Of a stretch of DNA of 64,000 nucleotides, positions 1 to 9,365 are shown one piece after another. The notes beneath the pieces were generated by a model, which saw nothing but the letters and a program-made list of their open reading frames with translations, was not told where the DNA came from and did no database searches. Numbering within the stretch: the first letter of the stretch is position 1; each line of letters starts with the position of its first letter. A program made the translations under genes and the position numbers. The stretch spans positions 558,001-622,000 of the forward strand of contig NZ_PUEJ01000001.1 of assembly GCF_002982075.1 (NCBI RefSeq). The letters run 5' to 3'. The stretch is from Labrys okinawensis (GTDB lineage: Bacteria > Pseudomonadota > Alphaproteobacteria > Rhizobiales > Labraceae).

Positions 1-228
1 CTGCATCATCTCTATGTCGATCCCGACCTTGCTGGTCGCGGCATCGGGGCCGCCTTGCTCGGCGAGGCCATGAAGCGATACGGTCCGGCGTTGTCGCTGA
101 AGTGCCAGACGCTGAACCAGGCAGCGCGAAACTTCTATCGCAAATGCGGCTGGCTCGAAGACGGCCAGCCCGGCGGAGCCGATGGGCTCGGCTCCTGGCT
201 GTTCATCCGCAGTCCCGGGCCTCGTTGA
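1..228 (+). CDS. GNAT family N-acetyltransferase, C-terminal part
   Basis: Frame 1 is open from the window edge to a TGA at 226-228, giving the last 75 residues of a protein whose start lies outside. The stretch VDPDLAGRGIGAALL is the acetyl-CoA binding motif A of GNAT enzymes (Q/RxxGxG/A after a beta strand), and the later NQAARNFYRKCGW is the usual motif B region before the last strands. Members move an acetyl group from acetyl-CoA to an amine. The substrate cannot be read from this fragment. It is followed by a 176-bp gap and then a ROK regulator on the same strand. Confidence 0.8.
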   Translation: MHHLYVDPDLAGRGIGAALLGEAMKRYGPALSLKCQTLNQAARNFYRKCGWLEDGQPGGADGLGSWLFIRSPGPR

Positions 229-404
229 CGGCGCCTCTCTTCCTTCCAACTCGGCCGAGCAAAGCGTTCGGCACGTGACGATCGCGCCGAGACTCGGCAA
301 CTATCGCGGCATGGCTTTTGCGGATGGTTTACGCGAGACCTGCACCGGCGAGCGCCAATGGGCTATCGTGGTCGCTTCCGTATCGCGCCACCCAATAAGA
401 GATC

Positions 405-1559
405 ATGCCGATCGATCGCAGCCCCCCGCTTCCCGCGCGTTTTCCCGAAAGGCGGGACCAGGCCTCGGGCCTCAATCTGGTGCAGGCAGCCGATCACAAT
501 CTGCGCGTCACCCTGGAAGCCCTGCGGCGCGGCGGGGCGATGACGCGGCTCGAACTCGCCCATGTCACCGGCCTGACCGTGCCGGGCATCGCCAACATCC
601 TGCGCCGCCTGACCGGCGAAGGGCTGATCGAAGCCCATAGTTCGGCACGCTCGAACCGTTTCGCGATTCGCCGGGGCAGCGCCGTGTCGATCGGGGTCGA
701 TCTCGCCGGCGAACGGGCGAGGCTGATCGCCACCGACCTGGCGGGTACGCCGCTCTTTACCGAGGAGGCACCGGCCTCGATCGACGAGCCGGCCGAGATC
801 GCCGCCTGGATCCGGCCGGCAATCTCCCAGCTCTCGGCGGCGGCGCCGGGCAGTCGGTTGTTCGGCATCGGGCTGACGGCAGGAGATCCTGCCGAAACGA
901 TCCGGGCCGCGCTCGCGCCCTACCGGGTCATCATCGAACGGGACACGGTCGCCGCGGCGATCGGGGAGAGGCAATTCGGCGCCGCGACGGCCGATGACAG
1001 TTTCGTCTTCATCCTGCTCGGTGCCACCGTACGCGCCAGCATGATCATTGGCGGTACGGTGTTCGACGGCGCCGAGCACAAGGCCGGACTGGTCGGACTG
1101 ATGCGGACGGGCCGCGACGGGCGTTATCTCGACGAGGTGGCGGCGACCAGCCGCCTGGCCAGCCACGATGTGTCAAATCCCGCCGTGCAGCGATGGCTCG
1201 ACGAGGCCGCCGAACATCTCACCGACATGATCATCGCCATGGCCGCCTTTATTGGTCCGCGCCTGATCGTGGTGGGCGGCCGATTGCCGACGCCTCTTCT
1301 GGAAGCGCTGGCCGCGCGGCTGCAGGTGCTGCGCCGAAGCCGGATGATCGATCCGACGCACCCCTTCTGGCTGCCGGAAATCCGTTGCAGCACGCTGTCC
1401 GAGCAGGGCGTGGCACAGGGAATCGCGGCAATCCCCTTCCTCGATATCCTGCTACCGGACCTGCGCCGGACCTTCCAGTTGCGCCGGAATGTCAGCGAAG
1501 ATCGCGGGCACGCAACGGTGAGCGCGTCCGCTGCGCCGGATCGGCCGCTTCCAGCCTGA
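405..1559 (+). CDS. ROK family protein, probable transcriptional regulator
   Basis: 384 residues. The N-terminal 80 residues hold a winged-helix segment (RLELAHVTGLTVPGIANILRRL) typical of ROK (NagC/XylR/Mlc type) repressors, and the rest is the sugar-kinase-like ROK fold. The sugar-binding half is degenerate: the usual DNDA motif is replaced by ERDTVAAAIGE, and the cysteine-rich zinc motif is not evident, so kinase activity is unlikely. The start follows poor Shine-Dalgarno sequence and a start further downstream is possible. Its 3' end overlaps by 68 bp the 3' end of a second, opposite-strand ROK gene. It probably senses a sugar linked to the mannoside operon; this is inferred from position only. 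Confidence 0.75.
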   Translation: MPIDRSPPLPARFPERRDQASGLNLVQAADHNLRVTLEALRRGGAMTRLELAHVTGLTVPGIANILRRLTGEGLIEAHSSARSNRFAIRRGSAVSIGVDLAGERARLIATDLAGTPLFTEEAPASIDEPAEIAAWIRPAISQLSAAAPGSRLFGIGLTAGDPAETIRAALAPYRVIIERDTVAAAIGERQFGAATADDSFVFILLGATVRASMIIGGTVFDGAEHKAGLVGLMRTGRDGRYLDEVAATSRLASHDVSNPAVQRWLDEAAEHLTDMIIAMAAFIGPRLIVVGGRLPTPLLEALAARLQVLRRSRMIDPTHPFWLPEIRCSTLSEQGVAQGIAAIPFLDILLPDLRRTFQLRRNVSEDRGHATVSASAAPDRPLPA

Positions 1560-2715
1560 GGGCATGCGCCAGCGGCATGGTGGCCGCTCCGAGCGCCGCG
1601 GCATCTTCCGAGCCACCGGCGCGATAGACCGGCGGCATCGGCCTGGGGTCGCGGGCGAGTTCTTCGTGAACGAAGAGCAGGAGCTTGTCCATCAAGGTCA
1701 CCGGCAAGCGGCCTCCGATCAGCACTGCATCGGGATTGATCAAGAGGCCGATATCGATGGCCGCCTCCGCCAGATACCGGGCCGCCATGCGCAGCCAGAT
1801 CACCACCAGATCCTTGCCGCGCTCGTCGAGAGCCAGCAATTGCTGCGGCTGCGCGACGGCGATGCCGTGCCGGGCCAGAAAGTCGTAGAGCTGCAGCAGC
1901 GAAACGAGCTGGCCGAGCGGCTGGACGCCGTCACCTTCCCGTCCGCCCGCCGGCGACAAAGGCAGCCAGCCGATTTCCCCGCTGATGCCGCTCGATCCGT
2001 GATAGCAGGCGCCGTCGAGCACGATGCCGCCGCCGAGCCCCGCACCGATGAAGATGTAGAAAAAGCTGCGGATCTCCACGCCGAGCCCATAGGTGAGCTC
2101 GCCGATCGCCGCGGCCGTCGCATCATTGTCGATGAAGACGGGCTGTTCGGTGAAAGCGGCGAAGCGGGCGCGGATGTCCGTCTCTTCCCAGATGGAGTAG
2201 GCCTCGGGCATGCCGATGAAGGGAATCTCGCCGAGGAGGTCGGGAATGGCGAGGCCGATGCCGACCAGCCGGTTCTCGTCGATGGCGTGGCGGCGGCGGA
2301 AGGTCTTCAGGGCTTCCTTCACCTCGGCGAAGAAGGCATCGGGTAAGAGATAGCGCACCTCCCGATGCAGCCGGTCGCGCACCCTGCCGAGCGCATCGAC
2401 GGCAACGATGGTGAGATGGTCGCGTCCAAGGCCGATACCCACGGAGAAACAGCCTTCCGGATTGATCTCGAGTTCGATCGCCGGCTGCCCGCGCATGCCG
2501 TAGCGCCGGCGTGCCTCGATGATCAGCCCGTCGTCGAGCAGCTTTTCGGTGATGCGGGCGACGGCCTGCTTGCTGAGGCCGGAGCGGCGCGCCAGTTCCG
2601 TGCGCGAAATCGGCTGGCTCCAGCGAATGGTGCGTAGGATCACGGCCTGGTTGTGGCTGGCGGCATGACCGGAATTGGAGCCGGCGAGTTCGCCCGGCAG
2701 GTGGGATGACTTCAT
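1492..2715 (-). CDS. ROK family transcriptional regulator
   Basis: 407 residues. The N-terminal winged helix reads ISRTELARRSGLSKQAVARI, followed by the wing (RRYGMRGQPAIELEIN) and an actin-like ROK domain with VSIGIGLGRDHL, the FIDNDATAAAIGE motif and GAGLGGGIVLDG phosphate loop. It keeps the asparagine-aspartate pair that the convergent ROK gene has lost, so sugar binding looks more intact. The zinc-binding cysteine cluster of NagC/Mlc is not seen. It lies 207 bp downstream of the alpha-mannosidase on the same strand and is the most likely local regulator of the mannoside operon. The far C-terminus overlaps the neighbouring gene by 68 bp. Confidence 0.85.
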   Translation of the reverse strand: MKSSHLPGELAGSNSGHAASHNQAVILRTIRWSQPISRTELARRSGLSKQAVARITEKLLDDGLIIEARRRYGMRGQPAIELEINPEGCFSVGIGLGRDHLTIVAVDALGRVRDRLHREVRYLLPDAFFAEVKEALKTFRRRHAIDENRLVGIGLAIPDLLGEIPFIGMPEAYSIWEETDIRARFAAFTEQPVFIDNDATAAAIGELTYGLGVEIRSFFYIFIGAGLGGGIVLDGACYHGSSGISGEIGWLPLSPAGGREGDGVQPLGQLVSLLQLYDFLARHGIAVAQPQQLLALDERGKDLVVIWLRMAARYLAEAAIDIGLLINPDAVLIGGRLPVTLMDKLLLFVHEELARDPRPMPPVYRAGGSEDAAALGAATMPLAHALRLEAADPAQRTRSPLRARDLR

Positions 2716-2825
2716 GATATCCAGGTCGATGACGCTGCCTTTTTCTCGATCAAGGCGTGCGGCTCACCGTTTTGTCAATCGCGGCGCGATCAATCCCGAG
2801 GTCGGCGAAAGTCCTTCCCCGGTAG

Positions 2826-2912
2826 GCGGACGTCACAGCACCGTGCTCGCATGTCGCGACGTCCGCTCCTGTAAGCGCCGCGCTTGAAGGGAAGAGCGGA
2901 CGAGACGTCCGC
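2826..2912. repeat. Cluster of GCGGACGTC inverted repeats
   Basis: The gap between the mannosidase and ROK genes holds GCGGACGTC at 2826-2834, its exact reverse complement at 2858-2866, and a second hairpin, GCGGACG-AGA-CGTCCGC, at 2896-2912. These can form one or two GC-rich stems just after the mannosidase stop. They may end or attenuate the mannoside operon transcript before the ROK gene. No T-run follows, so an intrinsic terminator is not certain. Confidence 0.5.
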
Positions 2913-2922
2913 GCCCCCGGCC

Positions 2923-5900
2923 TCAACCTTTCCTCAGCATCCAGCTGCGCACCTCGAAAGGTTTGAGGTCCGGACCATCGGCACGCGACACCGGCTCTTC
3001 GAGGATATTGACGGTCTCGCCGAGCCTCCAGCCCGTGGCCGGTTTGATGGTGAGGGAGCCACGAGCGCCGGCGGGCTCGTAGACGCGCAGGACGAGCCCC
3101 CCACCCTCCTCCGCCCGCTTGAGGCCACCGAGCCCGGCCGCGATGCCCTCGATGGCAAGCGGCTGGTGCGATCCGGGCAGCAGGCCGGTGGCGGCGAGCG
3201 CCAGCACCGGCTGGTTCAGATCGAGCGCCTCCTCGCGCACGCCGCCCTCGTACCAACTGCCTGCATGCGGAAGCAGCGCATAGGTGAAGCTCTGCTCGCC
3301 TTCATCGGCCAGCGGATCGGGATAGATTGGCGCACGCACCAGGCTCAGCCCGAGCACATTGCCTTTGACGCTGTGGCCATATTTGGCGTCGTTCAGGATG
3401 GCGACGCCGAAACCGGGCTCCGACAGATCGGCAAAGCGATGGGCCGGCACCTCATATTGGGCGCTCTCCCAGGAGGTGTTGTCGCGGGTCGAGCGGCTGA
3501 CGGCGCCGAAGGCGCATTCGAAGGTGGCGTAGTCCGAGCGCACCGCCACCGGCGTCAGGGTTCTGAGCAGCACGCGTCGGTCATGCCAGTCGAGATCGGT
3601 CCTGATCTCCAGACGCGGCGAGTTCGCCCAGAGCCGCAGCGTCTGGGTGATGGTGGAGTCGCGGAAACGCCTGACGATCCTCACCGCAACGCGATGCGGG
3701 CCGGTCTCGACCACCTCGATCGCCTCCACTGCCGTCAGCTCCTGGCCATTGGCGGCATAGTCGTCCTCGATGTCCCAGGCGTCCCAGTTCCGGGGCTTGT
3801 CCATGGCATAGGCCCAGAGCTGGTTGCCACGGCCGGCCAGCGCCTCGCGCCCGGCGCGCTTGTCGTAAAGGCTGGCCAGCGTGCCGTCGCCATTGAGGAC
3901 GGCCCGCACGAAGCGGTTTTCGAGGCTCGCCTTCGAAACCGCGAGGCCCTCGGCTGGCGCCAGCCCGGCGCGGTCGAGCACGGCGATGCCGAGCGCAGGC
4001 ACCGTTCCCTCCGGTGCAAAGGGAGCGCCGTCGATTTCGCAGCGGATGGGCCGCGCATGGAGATCAGGATTGACCGCGACCAGCACCTCGGCCGATCCGC
4101 CCTTCGGCAACTGGGCCGCCACGGCAGCGAGGCCGGCCTTCTGGGCCTCGCGACCCGTCGCCAGCGCCTCGCCGAGTTCGCGTTCGGCATCCTCATAGAT
4201 CTCGCGGATGCCCGAACCCGGCAGGATGTCGTGGAACTCGTTCTTGAGCACCTTGCGCCAGGCCGGCTCCAGGCTGTCGGGCAGCGGCCCGCCGAGCAGC
4301 GCCGCCAGCGAGGCGACGGTCTCGGCCGTGATCAGCGCCCGCTCGGCGTGGCGGTGAAGCCTTTTGGTGTGGCTTTGCGTGGTCAGCGTGGCCCGGTGCA
4401 GTTCCAGATAGATTTCGCCCGACCAGACGGGAATTTTCTCCGCGGGGACATTGTCATGTATACGGGCGTAGAAATCCTCGACCCGAACCGGACTGAGCGC
4501 CGGGACCGCGGGGAAATCGGCGAGCTGGGCCTGGCGTTCCAGCATTTCGGGCGTGGTGCCGCCACCGCCATCGCCATAACCGACCGCGAGCAGGCTTTCG
4601 TCATGGATATCCTTGCGGCGGAAATTCTTCCAGGTCGGGATGATGGCTGCCGGTTCGGTCGAGCCATTATAGCCATGCAGCGGATTGTCGAAGGTGTGGG
4701 CGATCACCCGGCTGCCGTCGAGGCCCTCCCAGAAGAACAGGTCGTGCGGGAAGCGGTTGGTCTCCGACCAGTTCACCTTGATGGTGAAGAAGGAATCCAT
4801 GCCGCCCTGCCTGAGCAATTGCGGCAGGGCCGGTGAGAAGCCGAAGCAATCCGGCAGCCAGCACACGCGGTGCCGCACGCCAAACTGGTGTTGGAAATAG
4901 CGCTGGCCGTAGAGGATCTGGCGTACGAAGCTCTCGCCGGTCGGCATGTTGGTATCAGGCTCGACCCACATGCCGCCGATGGTTTCCCATTGGCCCTTTT
5001 GCACCGCTGCGGCGATATCGGCGAACAGCGCCGGATCGTCCTCCTCGATCTGGGCGTAATAGGCGGCCGTGGACTGGTTGAAGACGAAGCTCGGGAATTG
5101 TTCCATCAGGCGCAGGGCGGTGTGGAAGGTGCGCCGGGCCTTGCGGCGGGTCTCGTCATAGGGCCAGAGCCAGGCGAGATCGATATGGGCGTGGCCGGTG
5201 ATGCCGAGCTTGCCCTGCTGGGGGAAGCGGGCCTTGAGCGCGCGCAATTCGGCGACGAGGGCATCGTGGGCCGCGGCCACGCTGGCGCGGTGGTCCTGCC
5301 GCAGCCCGTCGGGGTTCGATTTCAGCGCCGGCAACTGCCAGATCGAGCGCTGCTGGGTATAGTCGCCCATGCGCGCAACATAGTCTGACGTGGCTGAGGG
5401 CCAGTCGAGGGCGGCGAAGCTGCGCTCCGCGGCGCCGACGAGATGAGGCACCACCTCATGTTCGCCCAGCAGCCGCGCCACTTCCGCCACCTGCTTGAGC
5501 AGCAGGCGCAGCCGGTGCACGGATGGCTCGATACGCGCCAGGCGCGCCGCGACCAGGCGGGGCTCGGGCACCGGCTCGCCGAAGGGCAGCCGCGCGACGC
5601 TGTCCGTCTCGATCGAGAAATGCCGCTCCGTCACCGGATATTCCTGGTGATAGGGATCGTGGCCGTAGCTCTTCTGACCCGCTTCGCCCTTCAAGGTGAC
5701 CAAGCTCTCGCCGCCGAGATCGAGGATCAGACGGGTCTCCTCCAGCGGCCAGGATGGGGGCACTTCGGCCTTGGCGGCGAAATGCACGACACCTTCGCGG
5801 CGAGGCCAGTCGGCGCCGAGGGCGATCGGTTCGCCATTGAAGGTCCAGCCGTCAATGGCAACCTTCTCGCGCTCGCGCCAGAAGCCGAGTTCGAGCACGC

Positions 5901-5943
5901 GGACATTGAGGCGATCGATCCGCTGCTGGATCGTGAGTGACAT
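2923..5943 (-). CDS. Alpha-mannosidase, glycoside hydrolase family 38
   Basis: 1006 residues, normal for bacterial GH38 enzymes, with no signal peptide, so it acts in the cytoplasm. The catalytic domain carries HAHIDLAW at residues 251-258 (zinc ligands His253 and Asp255) and LPDCFGF at 363-369 with the nucleophile Asp365. A further metal-site histidine is in NEFHDILPG. The C-terminal half is the beta-sandwich region of the family. It removes alpha-linked mannose from imported oligosaccharides. It lies 33 bp downstream of the second permease gene, so substrate entry and cleavage are co-expressed. The preferred linkage cannot be read from sequence. Confidence 0.93.
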   Translation of the reverse strand: MSLTIQQRIDRLNVRVLELGFWREREKVAIDGWTFNGEPIALGADWPRREGVVHFAAKAEVPPSWPLEETRLILDLGGESLVTLKGEAGQKSYGHDPYHQEYPVTERHFSIETDSVARLPFGEPVPEPRLVAARLARIEPSVHRLRLLLKQVAEVARLLGEHEVVPHLVGAAERSFAALDWPSATSDYVARMGDYTQQRSIWQLPALKSNPDGLRQDHRASVAAAHDALVAELRALKARFPQQGKLGITGHAHIDLAWLWPYDETRRKARRTFHTALRLMEQFPSFVFNQSTAAYYAQIEEDDPALFADIAAAVQKGQWETIGGMWVEPDTNMPTGESFVRQILYGQRYFQHQFGVRHRVCWLPDCFGFSPALPQLLRQGGMDSFFTIKVNWSETNRFPHDLFFWEGLDGSRVIAHTFDNPLHGYNGSTEPAAIIPTWKNFRRKDIHDESLLAVGYGDGGGGTTPEMLERQAQLADFPAVPALSPVRVEDFYARIHDNVPAEKIPVWSGEIYLELHRATLTTQSHTKRLHRHAERALITAETVASLAALLGGPLPDSLEPAWRKVLKNEFHDILPGSGIREIYEDAERELGEALATGREAQKAGLAAVAAQLPKGGSAEVLVAVNPDLHARPIRCEIDGAPFAPEGTVPALGIAVLDRAGLAPAEGLAVSKASLENRFVRAVLNGDGTLASLYDKRAGREALAGRGNQLWAYAMDKPRNWDAWDIEDDYAANGQELTAVEAIEVVETGPHRVAVRIVRRFRDSTITQTLRLWANSPRLEIRTDLDWHDRRVLLRTLTPVAVRSDYATFECAFGAVSRSTRDNTSWESAQYEVPAHRFADLSEPGFGVAILNDAKYGHSVKGNVLGLSLVRAPIYPDPLADEGEQSFTYALLPHAGSWYEGGVREEALDLNQPVLALAATGLLPGSHQPLAIEGIAAGLGGLKRAEEGGGLVLRVYEPAGARGSLTIKPATGWRLGETVNILEEPVSRADGPDLKPFEVRSWMLRKG

Positions 5944-5976
5944 CTTAAACTCCCAGGTAAAACAATATGTTACGGA

Positions 5977-6819
5977 CTATCCTTTAACCGCCCCTGCCGT
6001 GAGCGCCCCCACCACCATGCGCTGCAGCGCCACGAAAGCGATGATGGCGGGAACCACCGCCACCAGGCAGGCTGCCGCCAGGACCTGGGTGGTGGAGGCA
6101 TTGGACGTGCCGGCGAAATTGAAGATCGCAACCGAGATCGGCAGTTGCGGATCCTTGTTGAGCAGCAGGAAGGGGATAAGGAATTGCGACCAGTTGAGGA
6201 TCATGATCAGGATGAAGGCCGAGGCGATGCCGGGCGTGATCAGCGGCAGGGTGATACGCCAGAAGATGCCGAACCGGCTGCAGCCATCGATGGCGGCCGC
6301 CTCCTCCAATTCCCGCGGAATGGCGTCGATGGCGCTCTTGAGCAGCCACGTGCACATGGGAATGCCAACGGCGATATAGACCATGATCACGCCGAAATGG
6401 CTGTTGAGCAGCCCGAGATCGCTCATATAGCGATAGAGCGGCACCAGGATGACCAGAGGCGAGACCATCTGGAAGGCGAGGATCGCCATCATCAGGGCCG
6501 AGCGGCCAGCGAACCAGAAGCGCGAAAAGGCATAGGCGGCAGGCGCCGCCACCGCGAGGCAGCCGAGCCCTCCGAGCGCCGAGAGCTTCAGACCGTTCCA
6601 CAGGTAAACCAGGAAGGTGGGATCGCTCAGCACCTGCGCGAAGTTCGCGAGCGTCGGGCGCTTGGGGATGAAGCGGGCGGCGCCGAGAAAGACTTCCTGG
6701 CGCGAGCGCAGCGCCAGCGACAGCAGCCAGAGCAGCGGCGTCAGGAAGAAGGCGGCGATCAGCACGGCCAGTATATAGGTGGCGACATCGCCCCATTTCT
6801 CGCGGCGCTCGCCCCTCAT
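5977..6819 (-). CDS. Sugar ABC transporter permease, MalG type
   Basis: 280 residues with six hydrophobic spans. The ATPase-contact EAA loop reads EEAAAIDGCSRFGIFWRI followed by LP, as in the MalG/UgpE family of carbohydrate importers. It starts inside the end of the MalF-type permease gene (4-bp ATGA overlap), which implies translational coupling. It forms the inner-membrane channel together with that protein. No ATPase gene lies in this operon, so the pair must use an ATPase encoded elsewhere, as several oligosaccharide importers do with shared MsmX/UgpC-type subunits. Confidence 0.92.
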   Translation of the reverse strand: MRGERREKWGDVATYILAVLIAAFFLTPLLWLLSLALRSRQEVFLGAARFIPKRPTLANFAQVLSDPTFLVYLWNGLKLSALGGLGCLAVAAPAAYAFSRFWFAGRSALMMAILAFQMVSPLVILVPLYRYMSDLGLLNSHFGVIMVYIAVGIPMCTWLLKSAIDAIPRELEEAAAIDGCSRFGIFWRITLPLITPGIASAFILIMILNWSQFLIPFLLLNKDPQLPISVAIFNFAGTSNASTTQVLAAACLVAVVPAIIAFVALQRMVVGALTAGAVKG

Positions 6820-7757
6820 GTGCGATCCTCCCAGCGCGGCAGGAAGGCGGCGTAGAAGAGAGCCAGCGCCAGGCTGATCGCCAGCATCAGCACGGACAGC
6901 ATGCTGCCGCCGGCGAGGTCGTAATTGCGGAAGACGGTGTTGTAGGTGAAGAGCGAGAGCACTTCCGTCGCCCGGCCCGGCCCGCCGCCGGTGAGCGAGA
7001 TGATGGCGTCGAAGGTGTTCAGCGTCTGGATGGTGATCAGGATCGAATTGACCAGGATGGCGCTGCGCATCATCGGCAGGGTGACGAAGCGGAATTTCTG
7101 CCAGGCATTGGCGCCGTCGACATTGGCCGCTTCATAGAGCGTGGGATCGATGCCCTTGAGCGCGGCATAGAACACGATCATCGAAAAGGCCGTGCCGCGC
7201 CAGACATTGGAGATGATGGCCGAGATCATGGCGGTGGCGGGATCCGACAGCCAGGCGACCGGTGCGACATGCATCAGGCGCAGCACGCTGTTGACGGCGC
7301 CGAAAGGCGCCTCCGAGAACAGCATCTGCCAGATCAGCCCGTTGGCGATGCCGGGAATGACCCAGGCGATCAGCACGATGGTGCGGATCACGGTCATGCC
7401 GGGAAGGCGCCGGCGCTCGCCGCGCACCACCACCAGCGCGATGCCGAAGCCGACCGCCTGCTGGCCGATCACGCTCGCCGCGCAGAAGACGAAGGTGGTG
7501 AGGAGGATATCGCCGAGCGCGGCATTGCCGAGCATGGCGTAGAGGGTATCGAGCGTGTAGCGCTCCTCGGCACTGAGCAGCGTCGCATTGGTCAGGGACA
7601 GGCGGAAGACGTCGATGATCGGGTAGAGATAGAAAGCGGCCAGCAGCAGCACGGCAGGCGCCAGCCAGGCGAAGGGATTGGTGTCGATGCGCCCGGCCAG
7701 GCCGAGCCCGCGCTGGCGGCGTGGCATGGCGGCGATGACTGCCCTGGTCGTCGACAT
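6816..7757 (-). CDS. Sugar ABC transporter permease, MalF type
   Basis: 313 residues, with a short cytoplasmic N-terminus and then a first membrane span at about residues 30-50, as in MalF/UgpA proteins of carbohydrate importers. The EAA loop is YEAANVDGANAWQKFRFV followed by LP. It is second in the operon after the solute-binding protein, from which it is separated by a 208-bp gap filled with a palindromic mosaic repeat. It pairs with the following MalG-type permease. The likely cargo is a mannose-containing oligosaccharide, inferred from the downstream alpha-mannosidase. Confidence 0.92.
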   Translation of the reverse strand: MSTTRAVIAAMPRRQRGLGLAGRIDTNPFAWLAPAVLLLAAFYLYPIIDVFRLSLTNATLLSAEERYTLDTLYAMLGNAALGDILLTTFVFCAASVIGQQAVGFGIALVVVRGERRRLPGMTVIRTIVLIAWVIPGIANGLIWQMLFSEAPFGAVNSVLRLMHVAPVAWLSDPATAMISAIISNVWRGTAFSMIVFYAALKGIDPTLYEAANVDGANAWQKFRFVTLPMMRSAILVNSILITIQTLNTFDAIISLTGGGPGRATEVLSLFTYNTVFRNYDLAGGSMLSVLMLAISLALALFYAAFLPRWEDRT

Positions 7758-7818
7758 GGCGTCTCTCTCTTGCGTTTACGGCGGCAGATTGCTTCAGAAG
7801 CCATCCTGAAGAAGCGCG

Positions 7819-7946
7819 ATCTCCCTTCTCCCCCTATGGGAGAAGGTGCCCCGAAGGGGCGGATGAGGGGTTTCGGTGAGATCCTCAAAGTTGGGGATCT
7901 CACCTCATCCCCCTGCCGGGACCTTCTCCCGCGAGGGGAGAAGGTA
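7819..7946. repeat. Palindromic intergenic mosaic repeat
   Basis: The gap between binding-protein and permease genes is almost entirely a long imperfect inverted repeat. The left half has CTTCTCCCcctatGGGAGAAGG, then a CCCCGAAGGGG hairpin, GGATGAGGGG and GTGAGATCC. The right half repeats these as reverse complements (GGATCTCAC, CCTCATCCCC, CCTTCTCCC and GGGAGAAGG). The GGGAGAAGG/GGATGAGGG vocabulary is that of the intergenic mosaic elements widespread in Hyphomicrobiales. Here it sits where an RNA hairpin would protect the upstream binding-protein message and lower permease expression. Confidence 0.8.
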
Positions 7947-7965
7947 CGCGGAAGGCAGACGCGCC

Positions 7966-9267
7966 TCATTTCTGCCGGGCGTAGGCCGCCTGCACGGCGG
8001 CATTGGCGGCATCGAGAGCGGCCTCCGGAGTCTTGGTGCCGGCCAGCACATCGCCCATCATCACCTGGATCTGGTTGGAGATTTCGGCGTAGATCGGCAC
8101 GCCGGGCCGGGCCTGGCCGTGGGCGAGCGCGGCCGCAAAGGCCTTGTTCGTCTCGGTCTTGAAGACCTCGAACTTGTCATATTGGGCCTTCGAGGTCGGC
8201 AATTGCTGCTGCAGAGCATTGCCGGGCCCCGAATAGACCTCCTTGGCGATCGCCGCGCACATGGCGATCTTGTCAGGATCGTCGGAGAAGGCTCCCACCG
8301 TCCAGCCGCCGGTACCGGTGGAGTTCTGGTCCGCCGTCGGCCCCGGTATCGGCGAGAAGGTCCACTGCGCGAAGGTCTCGGGCTCGAGGATGGATTTGAG
8401 CTGGCCATATTGCCAATTGCCGCCGATGAACAGGGCTGTCGTCCCGGCCGCTGCCGCGGCGTTCAGCTCGTCATAATTCATGATGGTGGTAACGCGCTTG
8501 GGCGCGGCGCCGGAATCAACAAGATCCTTGAAGTATTTGACGGCCTTCAGGAATTTCTCGCGGTTCTCGCCCTCGGCGAAGATCGGCTTGCCCTGATCGT
8601 CGACGAGCTTCCCGCCCTGGCTCCAGAAATTGGCGAGCCAGTCGAAGGTCGTGGCTTCCCAGCGCCCGGCGTTGAAGAGCAGACCTTCCATGCCCTTCTC
8701 CTTGGAGGCGAGCGCAGCCGCCTTCAGTTCATCCCAGGTCTTCGGAGCTTCCGGCACGATATCCTTGTTGCGGTAGAGCACGCGCAGATCGGTGTCCCAC
8801 CACCAGGCATAGATCTTGCCGTCCTTGCCGGTGATGCCCTGCCGTACGAAGGGGAAGAGATCGTTGATCTCGTCCTTGGTGAAATAGGCATCGAGCGGCT
8901 TGAGCACGCCGGCGCCGATGAACAGAGCCAGCACGAAGGAATCCACCGCGGCGCAATCGGGGCCGCGGCCGGCCTTGGCCTGCTCGAGCATGCGGGCCTG
9001 CTCCTGCCCGATATTGTCGGACATGCGCTCAAGCTCGATCTTCCAGCCGGGATGGCGCTGGATGAATTCGCCGAACAGCTTCTTGTAGCCCTCCGCCCAT
9101 TCGGGATGGGTGCTGTCGGGCCCGTCGCCCGTCAGGCGGAAAGTCAGGGATTTCGGCGCATCGGCCGGACCGATCCGGCTCTTGGTGACGAGGTCTTCGG
9201 CCTGTGACGAAGCGGCCGCGAAGGCAACGGCCGAGGCGAGCAGCGCGGTGACCAGACGCTTGCGCAT
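7966..9267 (-). CDS. Extracellular solute-binding protein, family 1 (sugar)
   Basis: 433 residues. The first 23 form a signal peptide (positive start, hydrophobic core, cleavage near SSQA-ED), so the protein is periplasmic. The body has the family 1 pattern, with a GYKKLFGEFIQRHPGW first strand-helix unit, a WWWDTDLRVLYRNKDI segment and GNWQYGQ in the middle. It captures the sugar for the two downstream permeases. It is the first gene of the minus-strand operon; the gap upstream holds a candidate ROK operator. The ligand is inferred to be a mannoside. Confidence 0.92.
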   Translation of the reverse strand: MRKRLVTALLASAVAFAAASSQAEDLVTKSRIGPADAPKSLTFRLTGDGPDSTHPEWAEGYKKLFGEFIQRHPGWKIELERMSDNIGQEQARMLEQAKAGRGPDCAAVDSFVLALFIGAGVLKPLDAYFTKDEINDLFPFVRQGITGKDGKIYAWWWDTDLRVLYRNKDIVPEAPKTWDELKAAALASKEKGMEGLLFNAGRWEATTFDWLANFWSQGGKLVDDQGKPIFAEGENREKFLKAVKYFKDLVDSGAAPKRVTTIMNYDELNAAAAAGTTALFIGGNWQYGQLKSILEPETFAQWTFSPIPGPTADQNSTGTGGWTVGAFSDDPDKIAMCAAIAKEVYSGPGNALQQQLPTSKAQYDKFEVFKTETNKAFAAALAHGQARPGVPIYAEISNQIQVMMGDVLAGTKTPEAALDAANAAVQAAYARQK

Positions 9268-9343
9268 CTTGTTTCTCCCTGGGGATGTTTCCTCGATCAG
9301 GCGGTGCGGTTCCGCCTCGTGATGGGCGCATTGACGCCGCCCG

Positions 9344-9365
9344 AATAAATCACATCGATTTTATT
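9344..9365. promoter_or_regulatory. Candidate ROK operator upstream of the mannoside operon
   Basis: AATAAA at 9344-9349 and TTTATT at 9360-9365 form an inverted repeat with a 10-base spacer, in an AT-rich island inside a GC-rich gap. NagC/Mlc-type ROK sites have AT-rich arms of this kind around a less conserved centre. It lies about 80 bp upstream of the binding-protein start. Binding is not shown. Confidence 0.4.

Noticed and set aside
2884..4836. 650-codon plus-strand open frame
   Set aside because: It is antisense to the alpha-mannosidase gene, which has full GH38 motifs; the plus frame has the arginine- and glutamine-rich composition of a GC-rich shadow frame.
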